64,000 nucleotides of DNA from Podarcis raffonei (GCF_027172205.1 NC_070613.1:57510001-57574000), one strand, 5' to 3'; shown: positions 1 through 12,168, numbered from the stretch's first letter. The notes: generated from the letters alone by a model not told the origin. Made by a program: numbers and translations.

Positions 1-109
1 TTACATTCATCAATATAATTGATGCCATATCTACTCAAGTTTGCATATCTGTTGTATTACGCTATAGCAGTTTTAAAAACAAAGCTTATGAATGAAAATT
101 AGAATAATG

Positions 110-250
110 GAATCATACAATTGTACAGTTGGAAGGGACCACAAAGGTCATTTAATTCAACCCCTGCAATGCAGGAATCTTTTGCCCAACATGGGGCTCA
201 AACTTACATCCCTGGGATTAAGAGTCTCATGCTCTACCAACTGAGCTATT
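110..250 (-). repeat. tRNA-Lys-derived SINE with CR1-like tail
   Basis: Read on the minus strand, the first ~70 bases follow a tRNA-Lys(CTT): A box TAGCTCAGTTGGTAGAGC, anticodon arm GAGACTCTTAATC, a T-arm/B box GTTTGAGCCCC and a closing TTGGGC. The remainder (GGTCCCTTCCAACTGTACAATT...) matches the 3' end that CR1 LINEs and their dependent SINEs share. A second copy lies at 15648-15793. The tRNA match is read directly; mobilisation by CR1 is inferred from the shared tail. Confidence 0.8.
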
Positions 251-1190
251 GGAAGGAAATGAGAGTTGCCTTTACTGTCCTTCTAATCCAACAAGTAAGA
301 ACCTGCAAGACTCCAGATCCCATCAGACCAGGACAGCATGGCCACTTGGTGGGAATGATGGGCATTGTAGTCCTGCGGTGTCTAGACGAATACAGATTCC
401 CTACCCCTAACCTAAATGAGCTCATCATGCATTCTGCTTACAATGTGATTCCTGAGTAGATGGATAGGCAATAATTATTACTAATAGATAATAGATATAC
501 GTAACTAATCTAAGAGGGAAGAAGGAAAAAGTTGGCTGGGGGCAGGGGTGACAGTGGTGAAATAGCACCTGAAGAACCAGTTTACAAACAAAGAAACAAG
601 CAAGCAAACAAACAATTATTATATTTGTAGTGCCTAAAAATGAAATTTCCACTCCATCAAGTAACTACTTTTGACCTGAAAATCAAAAGTAGCAAAGATT
701 CAGCACAGCCCTGTCTAATTTCCTTTGGATCACAAACAAAGCATGAAAAGTGTGAAGATGGGATTCACTGAAGTATGCTAAAAGGAGAGCTTTGGGATAG
801 CATGCCCATCCCACCACAGTCATTTCCACTGATTCTTCACCTTCCACCCACAGCCCAGAGGCACTTTCAGTGAGTCAGTGGTCATTTTCCCCAGTATCCA
901 ACACACTCAGCCAGAGAGCATTGGGATAATTTGCCTTGAGAAATCAGCACTGTCAGAAGCAAATTCTTATGGGCCTTATTCTCTGTCAGTCTTTTCCATT
1001 GCTATACCCACCCCATCCCCCCAACAAACACCTGTAATTTTCCTTTGAGGTCATTGCATAAAGGTTATCTTGCTCTGAGATAGCAAAGTGGAATTTTACC
1101 AATGGGAATGGTGATTCCTGATCCTATTCTAAGTCTTGAGTATGTTAAAGGGTTTCATCTTGCAACTTCCGTTGAGGGTGGAGATAGATT
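251..1190. other. intergenic, no gene seen
   Basis: No reading frame of note and no transposon end that I recognise. It is AT-rich single-copy-looking sequence upstream of the secreted-protein gene. Confidence 0.5.
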
Positions 1191-1308
1191 TTGGAGTAGG
1201 TGGAGGCAAAGGATTTGCTTCAATAAATACAACCGAAGATCACTTCCCATGGGATACTTCAGCTTGTTTCTCAGTTGCTTGCCCATTACCAGGAGCTGAT
1301 AGCCAACA
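1191..1308 (+). promoter_or_regulatory. putative core promoter and 5' UTR of the secreted repeat protein gene
   Basis: An A/T-rich TATA-like stretch (CAATAAATAC, about 1219-1228) lies ~80 bp before the ATG. A pyrimidine-rich TCAG-type initiator (CTTCAGCTTG, about 1257-1266) sits at roughly the right spacing downstream, leaving a ~50-nt 5' UTR. No CpG island is present, which suits a tissue-restricted gene. Inferred from motif placement only. Confidence 0.35.
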
Positions 1309-2073
1309 ATGTTGCCCAAAATTGCAATTCTCTCAGCATTAGCTCTTGTTCTGATCATACAAGGTAAGCAAAATACTTTAAGGAATATTAGTTTTAGCGT
1401 TTTCTTAAATTCTTCTAATGCTAGATGGAAAAGTTAATCTTGCCTTAACATTCTGGGATGATTATTATTTCTGAGTACAATGCCATAGGAGTTTGGTGTA
1501 TGTCAGTACCCAGGTTCTTGATATCTGGTAACAGCAGACACCTGGCATTTTATAAATGTTGCTGTTTTTAATTTTCCAGAGGCTTCTCTTGCCCCTGTGA
1601 CCCAGGAACCAACCACAGGATCAAGCGAGGGGACAACGCTTGAGTCAAGCAAAGAACCAGGTGGCGAAGAAAGCACAGAAGAGCCGGCTGGTGAAACAAG
1701 CTTAGGACCAAGCGCAGGGCCAAGTGAGGAGCCCAGCACACAGCCAGCCGAAGAGGCGAGTGGCGAAGCAAGCGGAGAAGCCAGCGGAGAAGCCAGCGGG
1801 GAAGCCAGCGGAGAAGCCAGCGGAGAAGCCAGTGGAGAAGCCAGTGGAGAAGGAAGTGGGGAAGGAAGCGGAGAAGGAGGTTCACATCTTATTCAACTAG
1901 GCACAGAGGCAAGCAAAGAGCCAACCAAGGAGCCAAGTACAGAGCCAACTTCAGAGGCCGCCCCAGAGATCAGCGTAGAATCAGGAGATTTTTCACTTAT
2001 CCTGCCAACTGAAGAAAACCATGGAGATGCAAGCAAAGAGCCAAGCACAGAGCCAAAACCAACTGCAGCGTAA
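1309..2073 (+). CDS. small secreted acidic protein with SGEA/SGEG tandem repeats, unrecognised
   Basis: Model: exon 1 at 1309-1363, a GTAAGC donor, a TTTTCCAG acceptor and exon 2 at 1580-2073 (phase 1), giving 182 residues. Residues 1-18 ([18 protein letters not shown]) form a classic signal peptide. The mature part has no cysteine and is rich in Glu, Ser, Gly, Pro and Thr. KEP/TEP-type motifs (SKEPxxEPSTEP) flank ten 4-residue units, SGEA x7 then SGEG x3. A perfect GTAAGT donor follows the stop by 13 nt, and a good acceptor (TTTTGTCTTCAG) at 4220 opens a likely non-coding last exon. The layout of signal exon followed by repeat exon, and the SGE units, recall ACRV1 (SP-10), but no Ly6/uPAR cysteine exon is visible and human ACRV1 lies at an unrelated locus. 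It could equally be a mucin-like or mineral-binding secreted protein. The splice model is inferred; the reading frames and sites are seen. Confidence 0.6.
1759..1878 (+). repeat. 12-bp coding minisatellite (10 units)
   Basis: Ten tandem in-frame units of the type AGCGGAGAAGCC encode SGEA seven times and SGEG three times. The units differ by only a few mostly synonymous changes, so copy number probably varies among individuals and species. Confidence 0.9.
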
Positions 2074-2086
2074 ACAGACGAGTCAA

Positions 2087-4220
2087 GTAAGTTATTTCTG
2101 CAATTACTGTGACCTTGTTAGCAACAGTTTCCCTTCTTAGAACTGGTTTGTATGTGACACTTTGACAAGGACTGGCATCCTCCAAGAGAATACCCCACTT
2201 CCCAGCTCCAGTCACCACATTATTTAATGATGGTGTTAACCAGTAGGATAGATAGACTCAGTGCCCTGTTCCCAACAGACACAGTAATTTGTAATAAAGT
2301 ACAGGAGTGGAGATGAGAAACTCAGTGTGGCAATGTCACTCCGACAAGTCTAGCAGAGAGACCACGGGGCCTTCCAGATATTGTTAGGTTGCAGCTCCCA
2401 TTGTCTCTGCCCATTCAACATGCTGGGGGGGGGGCTAGTGAAAATTGGAACCCAACATCGGGGAGGGGGGGCAGATCACATTGACCACCCCGATAAAGGC
2501 CACCTCTTGTACTTAGTAGATATGAGGATTCCTGAATGCTGTAGAAGCAGGAAACCCCAGACCATGATGAGTTCCGTGCTCATCAGTTCACTGTGAAGTG
2601 GCCCCCTGCAACAATCACAGGAGTTGTCTTTTTACATGCAGCATGTGAGTTAGCAGTACACCTGGCCAACTTATCACTGGCTATTGTGCAGGAAAACAGC
2701 ATGCACAATCCTTCCCCACCATAACCAAGTTGTGTAATCTAGGATTAAGGAAATGAGTAGTATAAAGCTGAGACTTCCAGTCCCAGGATTCTACTTTTTT
2801 AAGACTCCTCTTGGCACAGACACAGTAGCTTACAGTCCAATGCTAAGCATGTTTACTTTAGAGGCAAGTAGTCCCTCTTAAGTTAAATGGGACTTGTTCT
2901 CTGCTAAATGTGTTTAGGGTCATAACCTTACAGCAGAAGTAGATATATGTCTACTCAGAAGTAAGGCCCACCGAGTTCCATATGTGATTTGCAACTTAAA
3001 TATCTCTTTTCTACTGACTTGGTCCATAGGTCATGCTAAAATAGCATCACAGGAGCAACTTTAGCTAGAATTTTGGATGTGAATTTGGGGGGGGGGACTG
3101 AAAGCATAGAGGATTCCTCTCTCCTTCCTCCCCCCTCACCTGTCATCTCCCCTCTTCCTTGCAGCAAATTTTATGTGGGTGGGGAGGGTGAGATAACTGG
3201 ACCAACAAAGAAAAGGTGTCATGTCTGTCTTCTGTGTCAGGAGGTTTGGAGAATCATGGTCTGTGCTCAGGGTGTGAGGCAGCACCCCTAAATGAAACTT
3301 TGGTGCAAGAAATAAGCTCCATGCTAAACTTTTAACATAGACGGATGTCATGGAAGAGCCTAGTTTCTTTTAACCAGAACAAAGACAAGCAGAGGATAAG
3401 ATCATGGGGACGCCACCTTTTCTCCTGTGTGATTAGGTTCAGGGGGAAATTAGATGTATGCTGAGAAGTCGGTGCCTCTACCTATATTTTTAATAGGCAA
3501 ATAATTTGACTAAATACTAATCCTACATATTGCCTGCATCACAGTGAGGAGTATAGAAATCCAGTCTGCTTTTCTGTGTGGCATCTGTAAATTTTTAACT
3601 TACTAGAGGCACTTAATGACTTCCTTCTTTCCTTTTGCCTTTACTTACTTACACTTGGGGGGGGGTGTTCTGCCATCTTTGCGCCAGCAATTACGGCCCA
3701 AGTTCTCTATCAGTATTGCCACTGTTTTCTGGCAGAGCACTCAAGACAAGTAGAATTTCTGCAGGCTAAAGGCCCAAGAAAATTTGCTAGCTGATAGCCT
3801 TACAGCTGATAAAGGCACAGGAGCCCTGGGGGTGGGGTGGGGTGGGGACACGCAAGACCAACCCCATTGGGCAATGAGACAGTTATTTACTCACCAGAAC
3901 ACAGCTGTTAGCAGTGAAGAACAGTCAGATCATGTGTTCCCATCACCACCACATGCTCTCTAGACAACATGGAAGTAATGTCAGAGAACAAAAATGCACT
4001 TTAAAAACTTAAATATCAAATTCATTTGCTGTTGCCTCTGAAATTTCCTTAGGAATCACATGTACAAACTTTTAGTCTAAGTGATAATAAATTGGGGGTT
4101 GGTACTTAATCATACTTAATTAAATGAATCTAGAATCTCTGTGCAACTTCATTGCCACTGTAATGGCCCCCTGTGCAGCCTTGCTTTTATCTGATCTTTG
4201 TCTTCTGTTTTTGTCTTCAG
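2087..4220 (+). other. probable last intron of the secreted repeat protein gene
   Basis: It begins with a consensus GTAAGT and ends with a pyrimidine-rich TTTTGTCTTCAG. I searched it for cysteine-rich (Ly6/three-finger) exons and saw none. It holds G-runs and otherwise unclassified sequence. Inferred intron. Confidence 0.45.
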
Positions 4221-4325
4221 AATAAAAAGAAAATGAATCCAGAAAGAGAACCTGAATTGATGTCTTCCTGATAATGTTGTCTTGATTGAAGTTGCCCTCC
4301 AATAAATGTAGGTTTAATGCCAACA
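4221..4325 (+). other. probable 3' UTR exon with poly(A) signal AATAAA
   Basis: This segment follows the acceptor at 4220 and contains AATAAA at 4301-4306. With the stop codon 13 nt before the previous splice site, the transcript would not be expected to trigger nonsense-mediated decay. Inferred exon. Confidence 0.45.
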
Positions 4326-4984
4326 AGCCTTAAACCTAATTGGTTGGGTTTCAGATAAATAAGTATCTGGTGGTTTATCCCACCCAGTCCACTACATTTT
4401 GTTTGTTGCTCGCAGTGGACTTGTAGCAGTTATACTGTGTTAATGCTACTATCACTTTCCCCTCCAATCATCTCCCACACTGATGGGCTCTCTCTGTTGT
4501 ATGTGCCCTCTGCTTTGCAAACTAAAATAAAAACAGAATGACATTATCACCCTTTGTACTGTGCTGTGTTACTGTTTCCAAGCCTTTCCCAGTTCGCCGT
4601 TCCTTACAAGCCAGTCTTTACCATATAGACTTCTAGCCTCATGTTGCAGGAATTTACGTATAGGTGTGTGTGGGGGGGTGCCTCTCCAGCAGATATCATG
4701 CACATGCAGCCCACTACCAAAATCAGCACAATCACTTTTGTGACTTTTGTGATTTGTCCCCAAAAAACACTTCATCACAGTTTCTTCCTGCACAATATCA
4801 AATGTAACAATTAACTGATAAGTGTATCTATGTACTGGGTCACTGGGAAAACAGAAATTCATATAGATATGTGAGCTCAGCTACTCAGAAGCCCCTCTGC
4901 CTGAGTGATCATTCCTGCCATCCTGATACCTGAGTGCTAGACAGGTAGCCATTCCAGAAATAACAAACCCAGATGGAGACAAAA

Positions 4985-5360
4985 GGGTGTGATTCACTTG
5001 GCTGGGAAACAGGGAAATGTAAATATCTCTTTTGTTCCACTTGATGGGTGTTTGGTGGAGGGCAAGGGGAGGAATGGGGCAGGGTCCAGGATGCTCAGAT
5101 TCCTGCCACCAGACCTCCCCTTTCATGATGTAACCATGATGTATGAGTGATGTAGTTTGGGGGGGTGTAACATGGGGATTAGCAGCTAATAAAAGTTTGG
5201 GTTCTCTTTTGTTCTGGGCTTCCATCTTGTTCCACCTTGTGGCAGGTGGGAGTCCTGTCGCGACAGTCTTCAATAAAGACCAAGCCTACTGGCTGCTGTT
5301 TTGCTCTGGTATTCCTGGCTGGGGTCCTTGTTTTTTTGTCCAAGGGAGCCCTCAGATTTC
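4985..5360 (+). mobile_element. possible LTR fossil (endogenous retrovirus-like), edges unsure
   Basis: A TATA-like AATAAAAG (about 5188) is followed ~80 bp later by AATAAAGACC and then a T/G-rich stretch, the usual U3-R-U5 order of a retroviral LTR. No internal region is seen beside it, so if it is an LTR it is a solo or broken copy. Neither the ends nor a target duplication could be fixed. Confidence 0.3.
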
Positions 5361-7767
5361 TCTGTTAACGCTCACAAATTCCATTTTAAAGTGGATGCGG
5401 ATTACAGAGAGATAGAAGACCTCTTCAGGTGGGCACATTCAATATTATCTAAAACGTGGAGGGGGGGAGGGTAGTGAGAAAGGAGGTGCTAGCTCCAGCC
5501 CCTGTGCTCTTCTGCAAGTTGGAGGGCAAATTTGTGAACCCTGAAAAATCCAGAGATCTAAAAACATGCAGGGAGGCTTTTGAGTACAGGGGGCGCTTCT
5601 GACAGCCATCTTCCAACTTGTGGAGGACAAGAAGAGCAGCGGGTGGGTCCAGCGCACACCCCCACAGGCCCCTTCACATATTTCTCTTAATTCAGATCTA
5701 CACCTGAAGGCTAGGGATATTTACATAGAAATACTTGCAACTCTTTACATCAAGAGTCTGATCCTCTCCAGTCCTTTTCTCCCTGATCCCCCAACCAATT
5801 TTGGCAGAAAAGGATTAGCCAATTAAAGCAGACACAGCATTGGGGTGGGTAGAGCCAAGCTCCTTAGTAGGGATGCAAATTGCTCCCTCCCATTGTCATC
5901 AGATTGATCATTTTCTTGGCAGGGGAGTCAATAATACTCCCCTCAAACAACTCACATTGGGCTGTCTACCTGCACATGCACAAAAGTGTGAAGTTTTCCC
6001 TCATTGATGTGTACCCCTCTCTCACACACAACACACTACTAACGGAGCTAGGTAGGACTGTTTATACTGTATTCAGAATATGGTAGTTTTTTGGGTTTTT
6101 TACCTTTCAAAAGCTGATGCAAGGTAGTATCAAGCACAAAGGTTGCTGACTGCTTTGGTCTGAAAGCCACATGCACTCTTGGCCAAACCTCCCTCCCCTC
6201 CACATCCACACTCTTGCACATACACAGGGCACAGCCCCCTTCTCAGCTGAGGTGAGGTTATCACCCCCTCCCTGGTCATCAAGTGATTACTTGATGACCA
6301 AGGAGGGGGTGATTTGCATCCCCATCAGGACAGGAGCAGAATAACTTGGATGTTTGTGTATGCAAATCAGCACACACCTTCCAGACCAAGGGTTAGCCAC
6401 CCGGATTTAGCGAGTGAGCGTCTCCCCCCACCCCATCAATGTAACAGTGTGCTATTCTTCCCGTTCTTAAGAAATCAAATCTGGCTACAGCAATGACATC
6501 ACAACTTCCCTGCCTTAAACTTTCAGCTGCATGTAAAATACTAGAAGTTGGCTATTTATTTTGTATGAGGAAACCAGAACCCACCCCTTCTTAACAGGGC
6601 CATAATGTGGCACCAGTTGAAGGTGCAAACGTCAGTGTTGCATGTATGAGAGATAACTTGTTCTGCCCAACAAGTCGCCAAGTTTCAGGAGAAAGGGGCA
6701 AAAATTATTCACACCTTTAGACCCATGTCCCCAGATATGTTTGCATGCACAGCTCTGCAAAATGTCTGGGCTTGACATGTTCATGGTATGGTACCAGTAT
6801 TATAGACTAGAAATACACCCTTGAGGCCTAGTAGTGATCAAAGAGCCTCCAGACTGGCTCCCCTTTGAGAACATGCCATTTATGATTGTGCAGTAAAACT
6901 AGCAGAAAGAGGGCTACTTTACTCTTTTCTCAAAGTGAATGGGAAGTCAAGTTTCTATGGAAGAAACATGGAGTGGCTGAGTTTAAGAGCCCTCGACTTG
7001 AGTGGATAACAGCTGCACAAAAGAAGTGTCAAAAACCGGTTGCATTGAAAAGAACATTTGCATGTCCTTTGTGTGGTGACAAGCACTTGGAATAAATCAG
7101 ACAGCACTTTTCAGTGACAAGAAAAGAGGAGTGAGAATTAGGCCTTTTCCAGGAAGACCTGGGATTCTCTTCCACGTTCTAAACCCATCTTGATTCACTG
7201 TGGGCCTGACAATCTTAACAAATTTAAGCTGCTTAAAATTATGGGTTCTTTAGTAGGAATACGAAGCCTATGTGCAAGAGAGTGTACCTTTTAAAGTTTT
7301 CCTCTCTCCCATTTGTGTAAATTAAATATGTTGGTTACCATCCTCCGCCCAGTCTTCAAAACTAGTATACTCAAACAAATGATTACTGTACCAGAGGAAG
7401 TTTTGTATGGCATTGATGTGAATGCACAATTTGATGTACTAAAAATGTACCCCAACCCACAAAAACATGCACATTAAACTTCTAGGCCTGATGGGTATCA
7501 AAAGTAGCGTGCTAACATGTAGGCAAAATCTACAGAAATTTTCCAACTGTGCTATCCTATGCATGTTTGTGTGTTCAACGGCACTTACTCCAAGGTATGT
7601 ATACAGAAGGGCATCTTGCACACCCGTTTATTGTTTCCCATCCCCTTTTGCATCCAGTCTTCATGCTCTTCCATATTTTTCCTGTACTGCACCTGACAAA
7701 CAAAGGCAAAGTATTGCAACATTTCCAGAGCACTGAGCCCTAGGGAGTGAAGGGAGCTTCATAAATA
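5361..7767. other. intergenic, no gene seen
   Basis: No supported gene. Apart from the strong hairpin at 6260-6313 I recognise no element. Confidence 0.5.
6260..6313. repeat. 25-bp inverted repeat with 4-base loop
   Basis: Left arm 6260-6284 and right arm 6289-6313 are reverse complements with one mismatch, around a GATT loop. There is no T-run or coding context to explain it. Confidence 0.85.
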
Positions 7768-7991
7768 CAGTGGACACTCGGGTTGCAATTGTGATCCGCG
7801 TGGAAGGCACGTTCGCAACCTGCAGCGTTCGTAACCCGCAGCACCACGTCTGCGCACACATGGGTCGTGATTCAGCGCTTCTGCACATGAACAAACACTA
7901 AAACCCGGCAGTAACCCGTACTTCCAGGTTTTGGCATATCCGTAACCCAAAAACGTGCAACATGAAGCACCTGTAACCCGAGGTATGACAC
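7768..7991. mobile_element. Tigger-like MITE (CAGTGG...ACTCGGGTT family)
   Basis: The left end CAGTGGACACTCGGGTTGC mirrors the right end TGTAACCCGAGGTATGACAC, and both are flanked by TA. Internal TAACCCG/CGGGTT motifs match the other copies in this window. Non-autonomous, with no transposase frame. Confidence 0.7.
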
Positions 7992-8301
7992 TATCATTTT
8001 ATTCTTACACAATCCGTGTCAAAGAAACAGCACACACTGTATTCAGAATGTTTATGAACCCACAGTAGGCACTGACTTGATGACCATGCTGAGTAAGTAT
8101 AAACTCATTTCTGCGTCTGACTAGCACACAGAAGGAGACAGAATGCAACTCAACTTTTAACACCAACTTTTTGCATATTTATTTAATTCATGCATATGTA
8201 GAGAAGATGGGGGGGGGGTTGAGAGAGCAGGTACCAAGACACCGTTTAGGGGAAAGGTTCCTGCTTGTTACTTTCCATAATGTGAAACTAAATATCTGAC
8301 C

Positions 8302-8344
<43 letters not shown>
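8302..8344. repeat. (ATT)n microsatellite
   Basis: About 14 uninterrupted ATT units. Such tracts commonly cap L2-type LINE tails in this genome (compare 33783-33834). Confidence 0.9.
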
Positions 8345-9457
8345 TTAAGAGCATAGATTTCAACTTCTCTAACACAGCTGGTAAAAGTAACAAGGGAGAG
8401 TTCAATAGTGTAACTTCGCTTCTAAATTATAATGCATCTGTATTTTGTCAGTTGCTGTCATATTATTCATATTGCACTATTCTGATCCCTAATATAAAGT
8501 TTTCCCACTCCCACAACCCCAAGCCATTTTAAGGATTTCAGCAGTTAAATCTGAAAAGTCATAAAAAGTCAGCCTTTGAGCACTAAGACTCCATAGACTG
8601 GTTCTGTTTGAATGGTAACATTATGATGATACGCTGTACTCTGCTAACAACTTAATTACGCCTAATAAAATAAATTACTGTGGAACCATCAAAGAGAAAA
8701 CCAGAAGGATTCTGTAAAAATACCATTTACTATCTAGTTGCATAGAGCTTTCTAAAAAAAGACCTGTCACTTTCTGTAAGAGACGTTAGCAGGTGCCCAA
8801 GGCGTTCACATTTAAATAAATGGGTTTAAGTGTGTTTCACTTTGGTGGGATTGTACCCATGGTGTATTCTGCCACATATTCCACATCATGTACTGCTCTT
8901 CTTCATTCCATACAGTTTTCATCTGAAGACAGATCCTGTAAAACATAGGACCTTATGCCATGGGCAGAAAGTTGGAACACAATCCAGCCAAATGTGTGCA
9001 CTTTGAAGTCCCACATGGAAGCATTACATTTATCAATAGGATAAATGTATGGGACTTAAATGTGCCTGTCACCCCAGGACAGAATGAAAACTTTACAAGG
9101 AACACAGCAGGGCTGTATCCAAAGCAGTAGCCTGGTGTCCATTTGCACATGTCCCCAACCTCTCATACAATATGCACTGGAAGCAAGGAACTGCACAGCA
9201 AAATGATGTCAGCACATACAATAAGTTGCACCTGGCACCACAACTGGGTGCAGGTGGACTTCAACTCAGGCCCAATACTTTCTTGGCAGCCCCAAGTCCC
9301 GTGTCATGTTTCTCTCTGCCCTGTGGATAGATTGTCTTTGCATGTATATTTTTAAAGCTTTGCTTTTGAAACTGTAGACATGATAAACACACAAATATTG
9401 GATAAGATCTACCCACTAGTTCTCTTATTTTAATGGCCGCAGACTACTCCTGAACAA
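8345..9457. other. downstream flank of C7orf25, probably including its 3' UTR
   Basis: No gene of its own. Minus-strand poly(A) candidates are ATTAAA at 9434-9429, very close to the stop, and AATAAA at 8183-8178, about 1.3 kb beyond it. I cannot tell which is used. A small nested inverted repeat sits at about 9006-9058. Confidence 0.4.
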
Positions 9458-10714
9458 TTAGGGCCCAACAGAATACTTTGGTAAAGGTGTGGCAGAAGAT
9501 TCTTTGCTTTCTGTCAGCGCCCTCGGCTGATGAACAAACACACTAAATCGAACGCCCTGGTTAGCTGCTGCCCTCACAAAGCCACTGTTTGCAGTCATGG
9601 TGATGGCCTTTAAAGCATCTCCTGTGCCAAAGATGGTCAGAGAACGGCTATTGATTTTGGAGCTGGGCACTAGTCTTAAGGCACGCTCAGAGGGCTGGTC
9701 TGGCACCACCTTGATTCTCTCCAGGAGTAACAAGGCTCGACTTTTCTCATCTGCCCCTCCCAAAGTCTCTAAAATGACTTGGAAGTCTTTGACTGCAGAT
9801 TCACAAGCAAACAGCTCCTTGCCCTTCATGAAATCCTCCAGGAGTGGGAGAACACTCTCTTCCCTCTCCTGCACTGCCTGTTCCGTTAATACTTTCTCCT
9901 TGAAGATGAAGTAACAGCCTCCGTAGCTCAGGGCAGAGACGTATGTGATCAGAGTAGTAATATCCAAGTTAACCCTCTTGCACACGTCTACTCGGATCTC
10001 CGTAGGAAAAGCAACACTAGCTATTAAGTTGTCCCGATCTACTTTGGTCACCTGAAGTCCCTCCCCTCCTTCATCCGATTCGCCAGAGCTCAAGGGGAGG
10101 TCTTCACTAGCACACTCCATCAATGCATTCACGGCAACAATGTCTCCCCGCACCGATATGCCCATCTGTTGCAGCCTCTGTGCCATTGGGCAGGACACAC
10201 CGTTGTAGAAAGCAAAGATAATGTGCGGGTTACTGTACTGCACTGGTTGCTGGCCACTTGCTCGCAGGAAATCCTCTGCCTGCTCAATGATGCTTTTGTC
10301 ACCATACTGGCCCCTGCCCAGCCAAATGTTGTGCAGAGCTTCAGCCTTTCGACCTATGGCTTTCACCCAGGTGTGGCCACCATTTGCAACGACGTCCACC
10401 ACCAAGCTTTGTTTCTCCCCGAATTGGTCCTCATACGTGAAGACATGGACAACACTGACAACCTCCTCCAAGTTTTCAGCTGACTCAATGATGGCCTGCA
10501 GGTGAGTAAGATTGGTACTTTGCAGGTGAGACTCTTTGATGGCTACCTTGCCAGCCTCCACCTTGCGCAAGAACTTTAACTCGGCCTTTAGCTTGCTGCA
10601 GAGTTTTGATCCGCCTTCTATGCCTCCTTTCCGGAATCTAGAAAGGGCTTCTGCCCTCTTGATGAGCTCCTCTGCAATAGCAATCCTCTCGCACAGCAAG
10701 GCGTGTACAGACAT
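9458..10714 (-). CDS. C7orf25: C7orf25 homologue, UPF0415 family protein
   Basis: The 418-residue frame is intact and colinear with human C7orf25 (421 residues). Recognisable blocks include [16 protein letters not shown] at the N terminus, [75 protein letters not shown] and [20 protein letters not shown] near the C terminus. The acidic, variable patch around residues 205-225 ([11 protein letters not shown]) is where vertebrate copies also diverge. The family's molecular role is not established; its C-terminal part has been compared with nuclease-like folds, which I cannot test here. The whole protein is in one exon. A TTTTTCTCAG acceptor 13 nt before the ATG shows that an untranslated exon lies upstream. 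The gene sits downstream of PSMA2 on the same strand, as in mammals. Confidence 0.97.
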   Translation of the reverse strand: MSVHALLCERIAIAEELIKRAEALSRFRKGGIEGGSKLCSKLKAELKFLRKVEAGKVAIKESHLQSTNLTHLQAIIESAENLEEVVSVVHVFTYEDQFGEKQSLVVDVVANGGHTWVKAIGRKAEALHNIWLGRGQYGDKSIIEQAEDFLRASGQQPVQYSNPHIIFAFYNGVSCPMAQRLQQMGISVRGDIVAVNALMECASEDLPLSSGESDEGGEGLQVTKVDRDNLIASVAFPTEIRVDVCKRVNLDITTLITYVSALSYGGCYFIFKEKVLTEQAVQEREESVLPLLEDFMKGKELFACESAVKDFQVILETLGGADEKSRALLLLERIKVVPDQPSERALRLVPSSKINSRSLTIFGTGDALKAITMTANSGFVRAAANQGVRFSVFVHQPRALTESKESSATPLPKYSVGP

Positions 10715-12027
10715 GGTAACATTATTCCTGAGAAAAATGCGAAGAAGATCACTGTTATTTCAAGCTGTAATATAAAGACATTTATGAAGACATTTCTCAA
10801 TCTAGGACAATGATTCCCTTTCAAAAACTGTTTTAAATAAGCAAAGCAAAAAGCAGAAGCTCAAAACAAAACAAAAAAAACCACTTCCAAACTAAAACAT
10901 GCTTTTCAATTAATTAAAAAATCATTAACAAAATAAATTCAGGGAGAAACCTGAGATTATGGAACTATGACAAAGAATGTGAGAGATTTAGGGCTAAGTC
11001 AACTTGTGAAAACAGGAGAGAAAAAGAGAAAACATGGTGGGATGGATTCTCTTATGTTAGCCACACTGTGGCTTCAGCCACACTGAATAATTGCCTTTAC
11101 CTGGATAGCACAACTTCAACACACTTGGCTGCTTTAAAACTGTGTCCACCCTCATAAATCTAATTTACATAGGCGGTGGGGGGCTGGAGGGGGAGAGAAA
11201 CGAGGCAGTAATGCTGCAAAATTCGTCACCCAGTTCCTCTCAATCCAATTGAACCCTTCTGTAATAAGCGAACTGAAGCCTAATTTCCTATCGAGTTTTG
11301 CCCTTGCTTTTAAAGCTCTTCTTCAAATACACTGTGAACTATATCTTTATTGATCTTGTTTTTAAAAAGAGGCAATCTAGTGGTATTTCACACAATAGTC
11401 ACTGATTATCCCAAGCCCTTACACAGTAAGCTGCTTCAGATAGCTGCCATAATATCCTTCAATTGGGTGTGTGGGTTTTTTTAGTTACTGCCAGCTGCTG
11501 GGTTGATAGTAGGACAGCAATGCAAATACTTTTACATTTTGATCAAGGATAGGCAGCTAGGGATCCAGGGCACACATGGAATTTCTCTTTGGCTCTGAGC
11601 ATAGCTCCTGATCCCATCTGCTTCAGTGTCTACAGCACAACTTTGGTAAAGCCCTATACGGCCCCATTCCTACGCACAAGCCAAGCCAGAGGGAATTTGG
11701 GGTGAGAAGGGCCCAACAGGATACTTCTGGCAAAGCCTCCCTTGCCCTCCCCTCACCCATCTCCCAGCTTGAATGGAAGTTGAGATCTTCCTCATACCTG
11801 CTTGCTTACTCAAGATCCTGGGGACACAGATGTTAGGAACTGAAATTAAGCCTGATCTTTCTACAGTAGCAAACACACTGTCCGCACCAAGTTATGTTCT
11901 CTCCCCAAAAAAGAAGGCAGAATCTGCTACAGTTCCCTAGGTCACTCCAGGTTTTTGGGACTACAGCTGCCAAGCAGCGCAGTCATGCAGGCTGGGGCAG
12001 ATGGATGTTGCAGCCCAAAATGCCAAG

Positions 12028-12168
12028 CAGAGTGTTTCTTAAACCTGGATCTCCATCCGTTCTTGGACCACAACTCTCATCATCCCTGGACCCCTGGTTC
12101 TGCCAAGCTACGGATGATGGGAGTTGTAGTCGCAACAATATCTGAGGACCCAAGGTTGAGAAACACTG
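12028..12168. mobile_element. worn palindromic hAT-like MITE
   Basis: The ends CAGAGTGTTTCTTAAACC and GGTTGAGAAACACTG are inverted. The inner parts carry the opposed ACAACTCTCATCATCC / GGATGATGGGAGTTGT halves typical of this family. It is more diverged than its neighbour at 12177. Confidence 0.6.

Noticed and set aside
110-250. Functional tRNA-Lys gene
   Set aside because: The tRNA-like part is diverged in the stems and fused to a CR1-like tail; it is a SINE head. The same applies to 15648-15793 and 43186-43275.
2381-3291. Possible cysteine-rich (Ly6/three-finger) exon for the secreted gene
   Set aside because: The short frames at 2381-2596 and 3073-3291 lack the Ly6 cysteine spacing and good splice sites.
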